Below, one piece after another: positions 34,883-44,742 of a stretch of DNA of 64,000 nucleotides. This DNA is from Oceanobacillus sp. HTM 045 (GTDB lineage Bacteria > Pseudomonadota > Alphaproteobacteria > Rhodobacterales > Rhodobacteraceae): the NCBI GenBank assembly GCA_009733745.1, contig WNWL01000001.1:930001-994000 (forward strand), in the 5' to 3' direction. Numbering within the stretch: position 1 is the first letter of the stretch; every line of letters starts with the position of its first letter. The notes below the pieces were generated by a model that was given only the letters and a program-made list of their open reading frames with translations, made no database searches and was not told the origin of the DNA. The position numbers and the translations under genes were made by a program.

Positions 34883-34912
34883 CGCCGGGGCCGCAAGGCC
34901 CCGGCGTTTCTC
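34883..34912. terminator. Terminator between porin and patatin genes
   Basis: Perfect 10-bp stem CGCCGGGGCC (34883-34892) with GGCCCCGGCG (34897-34906), GCAA (GNRA) tetraloop, then TTTCTC. It lies between convergent genes and overlaps the patatin stop by about 2 bases, so its main direction is the porin's. Confidence 0.8.
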
Positions 34913-35975
34913 ATCTGGCCATCTTGCTTTCGACGGGCTCGGAATCCGGATCCGCGATCATGCTGCCGATATCGATGGTCGAACGCTGGCCGATATCCTC
35001 GAAATGCGCCTCCAGCCACCGTTCCGCCGCCTCGCGGCCGATCTCGAACAGGTGCCGCAGGAAGGGCCATTCCGCGTTCAGCTTCGACGACGCGCCGAGC
35101 GGGCGCAGTTTCTTGCGGGCGTGGACGACGTGGATGAACATCCGCCGGTAGCGCTCGTCCGACAGGTCGCCCTGCTCGATCAACCGGGTGACGAACTCGA
35201 TCGCCCGCAATTCGTGCTGCAGCGCGCTGTTGAAGGTGATCTCGTTCATGCGATTGAGGATTTCGCGCGCCGTGGCCGGCGTGCCCTCGCGCACCATCGG
35301 GTTGATCTGCACGATCAGGATGTCCGGCGACGGGCTGGTGCGGAAGAACGGGAACAGCGGCGGGTTGCCCATGTAGCCGCCATCCCAGTACGGCTCGCCG
35401 TCGATCTCGACGGCCTGGTAAATCAGCGGCAGGCAGGCGGAGGCCATCACGACATCGAGGTTGATCTCGTTGCGCGCGAAGATCCGCACCCGTCCCGTGC
35501 GCACGCGCGTCGCCGCGAGGAAGATCCCCATGTCCGAGCAGGCCCGGACCTTCTCGAAATCCACCATCTCGGCGACGAGATCGCGGAGCGGGTTCACGTC
35601 GAGCGGGTTCAGCTCGTAGGGCGACGCAATCCGGCTGACGATGTCGAAGAACAGGTATGCCGGCGACATGTCGAGGTTCCATGTGCCCACCAGCGCGTCG
35701 AACGGCGACCGGCGGATCGGGCTGGCCATCGCCGCGGCGCTCACCGCGCGCCAGAACTTCTCCAGCGCCGCCCGCGCTCCTTCCGCCTGGCCCTCGTACA
35801 TGCCCTGTGCGGCGACGACGGCATTCATCGCCCCGGCGGAGGTGCCGCTGATCGCCTCGATCCAGAGGCGGTCATCCTCGAACAGGCGGTCGAGCACGCC
35901 CCAGGTGAACGCCCCATGCGATCCGCCGCCCTGAAGCGCGAGATTGACCGACTTGACGTGCCGCGGCTTGCGCAT
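34911..35975 (-). CDS. Patatin-like phospholipase family protein
   Basis: The 354-residue protein has the oxyanion-hole loop ALQGGGSHGAF (about 14-23), the nucleophile elbow GTSAG (Ser 46) and the catalytic Asp in YWDGGYMGNPPL, so the Ser-Asp dyad is complete. It probably hydrolyses phospholipids or other acyl esters; many roseobacters with polyhydroxybutyrate carry such genes. The start at 35975 has the ribosome site GGGAGAAGG; an upstream ATG (35993) is the alternative. Confidence 0.9.
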   Translation of the reverse strand: MRKPRHVKSVNLALQGGGSHGAFTWGVLDRLFEDDRLWIEAISGTSAGAMNAVVAAQGMYEGQAEGARAALEKFWRAVSAAAMASPIRRSPFDALVGTWNLDMSPAYLFFDIVSRIASPYELNPLDVNPLRDLVAEMVDFEKVRACSDMGIFLAATRVRTGRVRIFARNEINLDVVMASACLPLIYQAVEIDGEPYWDGGYMGNPPLFPFFRTSPSPDILIVQINPMVREGTPATAREILNRMNEITFNSALQHELRAIEFVTRLIEQGDLSDERYRRMFIHVVHARKKLRPLGASSKLNAEWPFLRHLFEIGREAAERWLEAHFEDIGQRSTIDIGSMIADPDSEPVESKMAR

Positions 35976-36082
35976 GGCCTTCTCCCGGATCACCCTGCTT
36001 CGATGCTGCGCTGCAGTATGGTCGTTTCGACCTGTGCTTCAAGGCACGTCGCCGTGTGGGGCTCCGATCTCAGGTCGTGATC

Positions 36083-36472
36083 TCAGGCGGATATCTGCCC
36101 GCCCTCCGAGATCCGCACCACGCTGCCCGTACGCAGCCCGCCGAGATCCGCGATCATGACTGGAATCGTGCCCCAGCCCATTTCCCGCGACACGAGGACG
36201 GCGCCGGCAAGGATCACCTCTTCCGCCCCCAGGATGATCGCTGCGGGGCCGATCCCGCGACGCATGCATTCGAGAAGCTGCTGGCTCGACGAACTCGACC
36301 CTACGATCCGCGGGATCGCCAGCACCCGTCCGGCGACCGCCTCGCCATGTTCCGGGTGGGCAGGGTCGGCGATGCGCCCGGTCTCCGGATCGAGGCCGCC
36401 CCAGAAACAGATCGGCCGCGACAGGTGCAGGCACGGCCCCTCCGCCGCCCCGTCCACCAGGACCCGCTTCAC
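36083..36472 (-). CDS. Aconitase X, small (swivel) subunit
   Basis: The 129-residue protein has the swivel domain of aconitase X type dehydratases: RPICFWGGLDPETGRI, VLAIPRIVGSSSSSQQLLE, GPAAIILGAEEVILAGA. It starts at a GTG that overlaps the large-subunit stop by 4 nt (GTGA), so the two are translated together. With the large subunit it forms a dehydratase; bacterial members act on cis-3-hydroxy-L-proline (LhpI). Confidence 0.88.
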   Translation of the reverse strand: MKRVLVDGAAEGPCLHLSRPICFWGGLDPETGRIADPAHPEHGEAVAGRVLAIPRIVGSSSSSQQLLECMRRGIGPAAIILGAEEVILAGAVLVSREMGWGTIPVMIADLGGLRTGSVVRISEGGQISA

Positions 36473-37716
36473 CCCAGCCACGGCCCGTCCTCCCGCGCGA
36501 TCCGCCCCGTCTCTGCCGAGGCGACACAATCGGCCAGCGACCCGAATGCGGACCGGTGCCCGGTGGTCGACAGCGCGTAATGGGCGAACTTGCCCGAGTT
36601 GGTCATCAGCGTCCCCTCGCGGCTTCGCAGCACCGGCGCGACGACGACGCAGGTGCCGAGCACGAACTCCACACCCGCCGCCTCGAGCGCCGCGCGCACG
36701 GGACCGAGGTCGCGATACACTTCCAGCCTTGTGCAGACATAGACCGGAACGGAAAAGCGCCGCCCCTCGCTCAGCCGCGCCAGCGCGAGGCATTCATCGC
36801 GCGAGAAATGCGGACTTCCGAGCGCGATGCAGTCGATCCCCTGCCCGGCCACCCCACCCATCCCGTCGCGCACGGCACGCAGGTCCGCGACCGTTGGCGA
36901 GAGCACGGCCTCCGGCGCGGCACCGGCGAAGGCTGCCGCACGGTCCGGCGCCTCTGGAGTCACGCCGATGACGTGGATCAGCGCGACATCCCCCGTCGAG
37001 GCCGCCGCCGCGCAGAGCGCCTTCAGCCGGTCCTCGGACACGTCCGCCGGGATGCCTTGCAGCGCCGCGACGTCCGAGCCTACCTCCCGCCCGAGCCAGG
37101 TGCCCAGCACCGGGTAGAAGCTCTCCTCCGCGATCAGTGCGGGTGGCAGGCCGGTGAGGTCCACCAACACCCTCGCGCGCCGGTTCTCGGTAACGTGCAG
37201 CCCGCACATCGGCGCGCGCCCGGCCAGCGCCGCGCAGATGTCGAAGAAATCGCCATACCGGTTGGTCCGCGCCCCGAGCACCGAGTTGGCGAAGCAGATG
37301 GCGTTGGATTCCGCCCAGGCCACCTGCTCGCCCAGCCCTGGCCGGTAGCCCGCCTGGTAGGGCGCGCAGGTCCAGGACGAGGCGCAGCCGAGCGCGAGAT
37401 AGGCGTCCATCAGCCGCCGGCTCATATCTCGTGCATGGCCGTCCGTCCGCACGAGGCCCTGCCGCACGAGGTCGAGCGACCCGACATTCAGCGAGGACGG
37501 CACCGCCACCTGCCCGCCCAGCTCCACCAGCCGCTCGGCGAACAGTACGCCCGCATCCGCGAAATAGACGCAGGCGTCCACATGCGCGTGGACGATCGGC
37601 ACCAGCCGCTCCGCCCCCATCAGCCGGCCCGTGTCCGCCACCACGCGCAGGGCCATCGCCCGCGCGGATTGCGCGTCGTCGGACAGAATCCGGCGCTCTT
37701 CGTCGGTCAGTTCCAT
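36469..37716 (-). CDS. Aconitase X, large catalytic subunit (cis-3-hydroxyproline dehydratase-like)
   Basis: The 415-residue protein carries the DUF521/AcnX domain: HAHVDACVYFADAG, the cysteine-rich CASSWTCAPYQAG, WAESNAICFANSVLGARTNR, and a late cysteine in YVCTRLEV. Conserved cysteines hold the iron-sulfur cluster in this family. Characterised bacterial type I enzymes dehydrate cis-3-hydroxy-L-proline; the substrate here is an inference. No proline racemase or transport gene lies beside it, so the pathway context is missing. Confidence 0.88.
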   Translation of the reverse strand: MELTDEERRILSDDAQSARAMALRVVADTGRLMGAERLVPIVHAHVDACVYFADAGVLFAERLVELGGQVAVPSSLNVGSLDLVRQGLVRTDGHARDMSRRLMDAYLALGCASSWTCAPYQAGYRPGLGEQVAWAESNAICFANSVLGARTNRYGDFFDICAALAGRAPMCGLHVTENRRARVLVDLTGLPPALIAEESFYPVLGTWLGREVGSDVAALQGIPADVSEDRLKALCAAAASTGDVALIHVIGVTPEAPDRAAAFAGAAPEAVLSPTVADLRAVRDGMGGVAGQGIDCIALGSPHFSRDECLALARLSEGRRFSVPVYVCTRLEVYRDLGPVRAALEAAGVEFVLGTCVVVAPVLRSREGTLMTNSGKFAHYALSTTGHRSAFGSLADCVASAETGRIAREDGPWLG

Positions 37717-37764
37717 GAGCCGCAGCCTATGCAGACCGCCCGCCCCGCGCCAGCGGAGAAACGC

Positions 37765-38385
37765 TCAGACGGTCTCCCCACGCAACTTCGCGTTCTCCGT
37801 GCGTAGCGCCTCCAGCTCGTCGCGCAGCGGCGCGAGCGCCGGCTCCAGTTCCTCCAGCGTGAAGCGCTGCGGGATGTGCTGCGGGCAGTTCCAGTCCAGC
37901 CCCTCGACCGTGATCACGAAGGCCCGCTCCGGCCGCGCCCGATAGCGCGCGTCGTGCAGCCTGCCGATCAGCGCCGGGTCATCGTCGCCCTCGACGATCC
38001 GCACGCGCCCGAGCACCTTCAGCCGGCGCTGGTTCGGGTAATCCACCAGGATCAGCGACACGCGGTCGTTGCCCTTCAGGTTGCCCACGCTCAGGTACTG
38101 CCGGTTCCCGCGGAAGTCCGCATAGGCCAGCGTCCGGTCGTCGAGCACCTTGAGGAACCCGCGCGGCCCGCCGCGGAACTGCACATAGGGCCAGCCGGTC
38201 TCGCTCACCGTCGCCTGGTAGAACCCGTCGCGCCGGGCGATGAAGGCGGCCTCCTCCGGCCCGACCCGGTTGGCCGGATCCGCCTCCGGGGCGAGGAACT
38301 TCGCGTAGCCCGCCGCGGAGCCGTTCTTCTCCTGCTCGGCACGCACGGTCTCGGTGAAGGCAATCTCTGAAAAGGCGCGCGCCAT
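37765..38385 (-). CDS. Pyridoxamine 5'-phosphate oxidase-family FMN-binding protein
   Basis: The 206-residue protein has the split-barrel flavin fold: FIARRDGFYQATVSETGWPY, VQFRGGPRGFLKVLDDR, GNRQYLSVGNLKGNDRVSL and DYPNQRRLKVLGRV. The last 40 residues form a helical tail (ELEPALAPLRDELEALRTEN), likely a coiled coil. Such proteins are often flavin- or F420-type reductases rather than true PdxH. The start has GAGGAG upstream. It is divergent from the LysR regulator, which probably controls it. Confidence 0.87.
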   Translation of the reverse strand: MARAFSEIAFTETVRAEQEKNGSAAGYAKFLAPEADPANRVGPEEAAFIARRDGFYQATVSETGWPYVQFRGGPRGFLKVLDDRTLAYADFRGNRQYLSVGNLKGNDRVSLILVDYPNQRRLKVLGRVRIVEGDDDPALIGRLHDARYRARPERAFVITVEGLDWNCPQHIPQRFTLEELEPALAPLRDELEALRTENAKLRGETV

Positions 38386-38484
38386 GCTGCATCTCCTCTG
38401 TCTTTCGGTGACGGGAGAATAGTTATTCCGGCAAAAGACATGAATAGGCTGGAACCGGAACACATAATTCCATATTTCGGAGTC

Positions 38485-39402
38485 ATGGACCGCTTCCGCG
38501 AGCTTTCGACCTTCGTCACCGTCGCCGATTGTGCAGGTTTCAACGCCGCCGCGCGACAGCTCGGGATTTCGCCCCCCTCGGTCACGCGGCTGATCGGCGG
38601 GCTGGAGGAGCGGCTTGGCGCGCGGCTGTTCACCCGCACCACGCGGCGGCTGGCGCTGACCGAGGCCGGTACGCGGTTCCTCGAAGACGCCCGCCGCCTG
38701 CTCGACGATCTCGAAGCGGCGGAGGCCGCGGCGGCGGGCCTGCACCAGGCGCCCCGCGGCGTGCTGCGGATCACCGCACCGGTCCTGTTCGGAGAGATGC
38801 ACGTCGCGCCGATCCTGCGCGATTTTCTCGACCTCCACCCGGAAGTCTCGGCCTCGGCCCTGTTTCTCGACCGGGTGGTAGACCTGATCGACGAGGGGAT
38901 GGACATCGCCATCCGCATCGCGGATCTGCCCGACAGCGGCCTGACCGCGATCCGCCTCGGCAGCGTGCGCCGCGTGCTTGTCGCAGCACCCGCCTACGTC
39001 GCGCGCCACGGCACGCCCGCGACGCCCGACGATCTGGCAGGTCACGCGCTGATATCCACCAGCGCGCTGGACGGGCCCGGCACCTGGCGGTTCGGCGCGC
39101 AGCAGGTGCGGATCGCCCCGCGTCTGCGCGTCACCTCGATCCGGGCGGTGCTCGACGCGGCCGCCGCGGGATGGGGTATCGCGCGGCCGCTCTCCTACCA
39201 GGTCGCGGACGACCTCGCGGCCGGCCGGCTGGTGGAGCTCCTGCCCGGCGCGGACAGCCGGGAGATCCCGGTTCACATCGTCCACGCGGAAGGCAGGGCG
39301 GCGGCGGCGCGCACGCGGGCCTTCATCGACTTCACCGTGCCCCGCCTGCGAATGCAGGCCGCCTGGTCCGGCGCGAGCGGCCGAACGCAGGCGTCCCGGT
39401 AA
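38485..39402 (+). CDS. LysR family transcriptional regulator
   Basis: The 305-residue protein has the N-terminal winged helix-turn-helix (about 2-60: FVTVADCAGFNAAARQLG, PPSVTRLIGGLEERLG) and the periplasmic-binding-like effector domain (about 90-295, beginning GVLRITAPVLFGEMHV), as in the CrgA/DmlR subgroup. The ATG at 38485 is chosen over one at 38440. In the 99-bp divergent gap, GAATA-GT-TATTC (38417-38428) is a possible binding half of a LysR site for the neighbouring FMN protein. Confidence 0.92.
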   Translation: MDRFRELSTFVTVADCAGFNAAARQLGISPPSVTRLIGGLEERLGARLFTRTTRRLALTEAGTRFLEDARRLLDDLEAAEAAAAGLHQAPRGVLRITAPVLFGEMHVAPILRDFLDLHPEVSASALFLDRVVDLIDEGMDIAIRIADLPDSGLTAIRLGSVRRVLVAAPAYVARHGTPATPDDLAGHALISTSALDGPGTWRFGAQQVRIAPRLRVTSIRAVLDAAAAGWGIARPLSYQVADDLAAGRLVELLPGADSREIPVHIVHAEGRAAAARTRAFIDFTVPRLRMQAAWSGASGRTQASR

Positions 39403-39422
39403 CGCCGCGGTTCACTCCATCC

Positions 39423-40493
39423 CTACTTCGGCTCGTCGATGAGCAGACGCTGGCCCTTGTGCACCACGTACCCGCCGGTCGCGTCCGTATGCGGCCAGTC
39501 TTCCGGCGCACGGGCATTGGCCATCAAGGACGTCGCGCGCAGCATCCGGCCGCCATTCCGGTCGAGAACCGCGCAGCATACGTCGGAGAGGTCCACGTCC
39601 TCCTCGGCGAGAGCCGCGAGATAGAGTTGCAGCTGCGGCGGGGGCGGCTTGTAATGGCCGCTGTTTGTGGAAATGAACTTCAACTCGCCCTCGATGCAGA
39701 CGATCGTGCCCGCGCAGATGATCTCGCGCCCGGCGCAGAAGCTCGAGTGGTTGAAATAGGTGCCGTTGAACCCGTTGATCGCCTTGGTGAAGAGGTTGCC
39801 GTACTTGTCCACCGCATACATCCGGGCAAGGACCGTCTCGACGCCGCCGAAACCGGTGCTGATCTTGCAGCTCATCTTCTCGGCGCCGTCGTAGAACAAG
39901 CCGCCTTCGATCATGGTCATGTACTGCATGCGCTGCGCCCGGTTGTTGTATTCGACCCGGGCCGCTCCGGTCTGGACGTATTCGCCGAAGCACATCTGGT
40001 CGAGCGTCTTGCCATGATCGATCGGGTCGATGTCGCCCGCTGCTATTGGGTTCTCACCCTTGTTCAGCCAGACATAGTGCTTGCGTTCGTGAGCGTAGTT
40101 CCCGTCAAGCCGCTTGGTGACAGATCGCGGACCCTGCCCGGCATAGTACTTGTTCGATAGGTAGTGGACCGCCTTCTTCGCCTGGATCCGAACCTCCTCG
40201 ACGGTCCCGCGGCGGAAGTTGGCAAGACGCGAACCCTTTTCGCGCTTGCGGTTCAGCCAGTCGTCGCAGGCAAGGACGATCGCGTTGGCCATGCCGGCCT
40301 TCTCCAGCACGGAGATCGCGCTCTTGCCACAGTCCCGCTCCCACCTTTCGAGCGCGTGGTCGATGTCGTCCATGTTGTTGCCGCGGCTCTTGAACTTCGA
40401 GGCAAAACGGCCTGCCGCCGCCTTCGTCGCCTTCGTGCGCGCCTTGAATGCGGCGCTCGACATCACGCCGAGACTTGCACTTCCTGCTGACAT
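39423..40493 (-). CDS. IQM-like protein (domain otherwise known from plant/fungal IQ-motif proteins and bacterial effectors)
   Basis: The 356-residue protein has no signal peptide and a basic N-terminus (FKARTKATKAAAGRFASK). The C-terminal two thirds follow the order I remember for plant IQM proteins: a YVWLNKGE segment (where IQM has FYWLDVGDG), RMQYMTMIEGGLFYDG, a strand ending RMYAVDKYGNLFT, then the hallmark FNHSSFCAGREIICAG, a variable dG-l turn, SGHYKPPPPQL and a final VDLSDV. Related modules occur in bacterial toxins and effectors. The IQ calmodulin-binding helix itself is not evident. It is wedged between LysR and pyrG. The start has GGAGG 9 nt upstream. Role unknown. Confidence 0.7.
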   Translation of the reverse strand: MSAGSASLGVMSSAAFKARTKATKAAAGRFASKFKSRGNNMDDIDHALERWERDCGKSAISVLEKAGMANAIVLACDDWLNRKREKGSRLANFRRGTVEEVRIQAKKAVHYLSNKYYAGQGPRSVTKRLDGNYAHERKHYVWLNKGENPIAAGDIDPIDHGKTLDQMCFGEYVQTGAARVEYNNRAQRMQYMTMIEGGLFYDGAEKMSCKISTGFGGVETVLARMYAVDKYGNLFTKAINGFNGTYFNHSSFCAGREIICAGTIVCIEGELKFISTNSGHYKPPPPQLQLYLAALAEEDVDLSDVCCAVLDRNGGRMLRATSLMANARAPEDWPHTDATGGYVVHKGQRLLIDEPK

Positions 40494-40796
40494 GCAAACA
40501 ACCTCCGATAATATTGGGCACCGCAATCACTCACGATGGTCTTCCGCTATCTGCTTCGGTGAGCGGTGACGGGGTTCGATGCGGGCCAGCGCAAGTCGAC
40601 ATCCCCAGCGGCCGCCAGAAGGTGACCTCACCGCCAGTTGTGGTCTAATAATGCAACAATTACTCCAAGTTCTCCAGAGCTACGGGCTTCCCGGATTCCG
40701 GAAACGGTGAGCACCGCGGCCACAACCGGTGCGCGCAGGCGGGTGAGCGGCGCCAGCCTGCGGCCCGCTGCCACTCCCCGGGGTGGCCCACCACGC
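40494..40796. other. Divergent region between the IQM-like gene and pyrG
   Basis: About 300 bp with no gene. The part next to the IQM-like gene (40494-40680) is noticeably more AT-rich than the neighbourhood (TAATAATGCAACAATTACTC at about 40645) and likely holds that gene's promoter (AATATTAT near 40512 on the minus strand). The rest is GC-rich spacer. Confidence 0.4.
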
Positions 40797-40825
40797 TTGC
40801 CGCCCCGATCCGAATCCCGTATACC
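40797..40825 (+). promoter_or_regulatory. Candidate promoter of pyrG
   Basis: TTGCCG (40797-40802), a 17-bp spacer and TATACC (40820-40825). Start point near 40832, about 60 nt before the ATG. Confidence 0.5.
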
Positions 40826-40893
40826 TCAAATCCCGTGGATCAAGATGCTGGGGCCGCGGGATCGCGCCCCACAAGATACTGCGGGAGCCCCAC

Positions 40894-42536
<1,643 letters not shown>

Positions 42537-42537
<1 letters not shown>

Positions 42538-43298
42538 TGATCGAAAACCTAGTTTCCACTTCCTTTGCTTTTTTAATTGGCGTCATGGTAGGTTTTTTCG
42601 GACTGCTCGCCTCCCGAGGGCGGGATATTTACAAAGAAAATAAGTTTCACCGTGGAACTCTGTCCTATTTCTTTGCGAAATTCTGGGGCTTTGTAGATAA
42701 AGTTCTTTTCTTTCCAATATCTTCACCTAGAAATACAATTGACATTCGAGATTATGATCTTACTGTAGTTAAGGGCCCTGGGAGAATAACGCATATTGTT
42801 ACCTATTATCCTACAATTTCAACAATATCTTATGCGCTGATAGTCATTTCTCCGTTTTCGCTATCATTTATTTTCGCCTTACTCTTTATTGGATATACAA
42901 ATATTTTTGTCGGAGTGATCTCTGTTTTCTTTTTGGTATTGGCAGTTATGGTAACCGCATTTACGGAGACCGTTTTTAAAGATAGTCTACTAATCCGAAA
43001 TTTTCAGTGTGATAAAAAGATTCTAATATGGAATCCGAATTACCTCTCACTAGGAGAAGGCTTTACTGAGCTAAGCTGTATCAAAGATCTTTCTTTAGTT
43101 GATGGATATTCCTTTGTTAAGTGGCCTCTCTTGAGTAGAGTACAATTTCCATCTAGACGTATTGTATTAAACAAAGTTGATGGAAGTATTGAGCACATTT
43201 TTTCGATTCCAAGCTTTATAAATGACCGCTTTGGGGGTCCTGCAGATAAATTATTTCTAGAACTGAGCAAAACTATTGAGCATATGAAAGAACCATGA
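42537..43298 (+). CDS. AT-rich gene for a membrane protein of unknown function
   Basis: The 253-residue protein has an N-terminal membrane helix (about 6-27), a helix pair at about 93-145 (YALIVISPFSLSFIFALLFI, then a second) and a soluble C-terminal part (about 150-253) that reads as beta-strands. Base composition is near 40% GC by eye against well over 60% around it, with AT-rich codons throughout, so it is almost certainly acquired. Its GTG starts on the last base of the pyrG stop (TAGTG), and it has no ribosome site of its own outside pyrG; translation probably depends on re-initiation. I do not recognise the family. Confidence 0.75.
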
Positions 43299-43402
43299 AG
43301 CCTTAGAGGCTCCATTGATGTCTGATTTTGCGCTGCACTAATATTAATAGCGTAAAATTTTTTATCACAGATTATTTGTTGTAGTCACTTTTTCTGAAAG
43401 GC
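43299..43402. other. AT-rich spacer, end of the acquired segment
   Basis: About 100 bp, very AT-rich (CGTAAAATTTTTTATCACAG at about 43351), with no gene. Composition switches back to GC-rich at about 43400, which marks the right edge of the foreign segment. Confidence 0.5.
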
Positions 43403-43619
43403 AATGCCGTCACGCACCAATTCTGTTGGAAATTGGACCAAGGATCAATCTACCCCTCGAAGAGATCTCCCCAAAACCCGGCAACCGCATCCTCTGCATC
43501 ATGGACGAAACCGGCATCCACATGGTTGCCGCCACCAAGCGGCTCCCCAACCGCAAAAAAATGCAGCCGAAACCAAACTGCACCTCACACTGGCCGAAAT
43601 CGACCGCGCTATCCACTAG
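43403..43619 (+). pseudogene. Truncated and frameshifted gene remnant
   Basis: Two frames together read like one protein: GPRINLPLEEISPKPGNRIL and CIMDETGIHMVAATKRLPNR in one frame up to about 43554, then AAETKLHLTLAEIDRAIH in the next, ending at the TAG at 43617-43619. The switch falls at a run of seven A (43555-43561), a typical slip site. No start codon with a ribosome site exists and the left end coincides with the edge of the AT-rich insertion, so the 5' part was probably lost when that segment arrived. Family not recognised. Confidence 0.5.
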
Positions 43620-43658
43620 GAGCGGGCGCCCCCGCCCGCCCCACTCCTGCTCGAAAAC

Positions 43659-44138
43659 CTACCCCTCCACGATATCCCCCTTCATCCCGCCGAGCGCACC
43701 CAGCAGTTCGCCCTTCTCCCGTTCCGGCACGTCGAACTGGTCGAGCGCGGCGACCAGGTCTTCGACCAAAGCGTTGAAGTCGGCCTCGGTGACGCCCATG
43801 CCGGCATGGGCGGTCTTCATGTCCATCCCCGTGTAGGTGCAGGGCCCGCCGGAAGCTTCGCAGATCTGGTCCACCAGTTTCATCTTCAGGCCCGGGATGT
43901 CGGCATTGGCGAAGAAGCCGTTGATCCGCGCGTCCGCCGCGACATTGGCGATGAACTGGTCCACCACGGCCTCGATGGCCGGCTTGCCTCCGAGGCGGGT
44001 GTAGAGCGTGGCCTCTGCGGCAGGCGCGGTCGCGGTCATCTCCCCGGCGCAGGCGGAGAGCGCGAGCATGGCCCCGGCGGCGAGGCCGAAGGCGGTACGG
44101 CGGGTGGTGCGGCGGGTGGTCTGGCTGGAAATCGACAT
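43659..44138 (-). CDS. Group 1 truncated haemoglobin, predicted lipoprotein
   Basis: The 159-residue protein has an arginine-rich start and hydrophobic stretch leading to lipobox LSAC (Cys about 29), then a truncated globin: LYTRLGGKPAIEAVVDQFIA, FFANADIPGLKMKLVDQIC, GGPCTYTGMDMKTAHAGMGV (proximal His) and FNALVEDLVAALDQF. Group 1 globins bind O2 or NO. A lipid anchor would place the haem in the periplasm, perhaps for NO or oxygen chemistry at the membrane. The start at 44138 has AGGGGGA upstream. Confidence 0.9.
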   Translation of the reverse strand: MSISSQTTRRTTRRTAFGLAAGAMLALSACAGEMTATAPAAEATLYTRLGGKPAIEAVVDQFIANVAADARINGFFANADIPGLKMKLVDQICEASGGPCTYTGMDMKTAHAGMGVTEADFNALVEDLVAALDQFDVPEREKGELLGALGGMKGDIVEG

Positions 44139-44265
44139 GGTGTTCCCCCTTGTCGGCATGGGTTGACGGAAAGCCGTGTTCGTCCCCCCGGTACGACGCG
44201 TGCGCCGCGAAGGTTTCACGCCGATCCCGCTTGCCCGGCGGCGCGCGGCGGCCTAGCTAGGGGTC

Positions 44266-44742
44266 ATGCTCAGGGCTTTTCTCAAACGACTGGTCGGCGA
44301 GGGCGAAGGCGACTCGCTGATGACCGAGAACGAGGCGCGGATCGCGATGGCCGCCGTCCTCGTCCGTGCCGCGCGGGCGGACAACGACTATGCCGAGGTC
44401 GAGAAGAGCCTGATCGACGAGGTGCTGATGGAACGCTACGGCATCTCCGCCGCGCAGGCCGCGATGCTGCGCTCCGAGGGCGAGATGGCCGAGGCGGAGG
44501 CGGTGGACCTCGTCCGCTTCACCCGCGTCATCAAGGAAGACGTGCCCTACGAGGAGCGCGAGAGCGTGGTCCGCGCGCTCTGGACCGTGGTGCTCGGCGA
44601 CGGGAAGCGCGACCCGCACGAGGACGCGCATATCCGCCAGGTGATCGGCCTGATCGGCGTCTCCGACCGCGACAGCGCCCATGCGCGGCAGGACGCGATG
44701 GAAGACCTCGGCATCCGCGAGGAGGACGACAGCGACCTCTAG
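44266..44742 (+). CDS. TerB family protein
   Basis: The 158-residue all-helical cytoplasmic protein has the TerB/DjlA-type acidic metal-binding repeats: LVRAARADNDYAEVEKSLID and VVLGDGKRDPHEDAHIRQVI. TerB domains occur in tellurite resistance and stress signalling, but this lone copy has no ter genes nearby, so tellurite resistance should not be assumed. The last 4 nt overlap the convergent M15 peptidase gene. Confidence 0.88.
   Translation: MLRAFLKRLVGEGEGDSLMTENEARIAMAAVLVRAARADNDYAEVEKSLIDEVLMERYGISAAQAAMLRSEGEMAEAEAVDLVRFTRVIKEDVPYEERESVVRALWTVVLGDGKRDPHEDAHIRQVIGLIGVSDRDSAHARQDAMEDLGIREEDDSDL

Noticed and set aside
44266-44742. Tellurite resistance operon
   Set aside because: Only a lone TerB-like gene is present; no terA, terC, terD or terE nearby.
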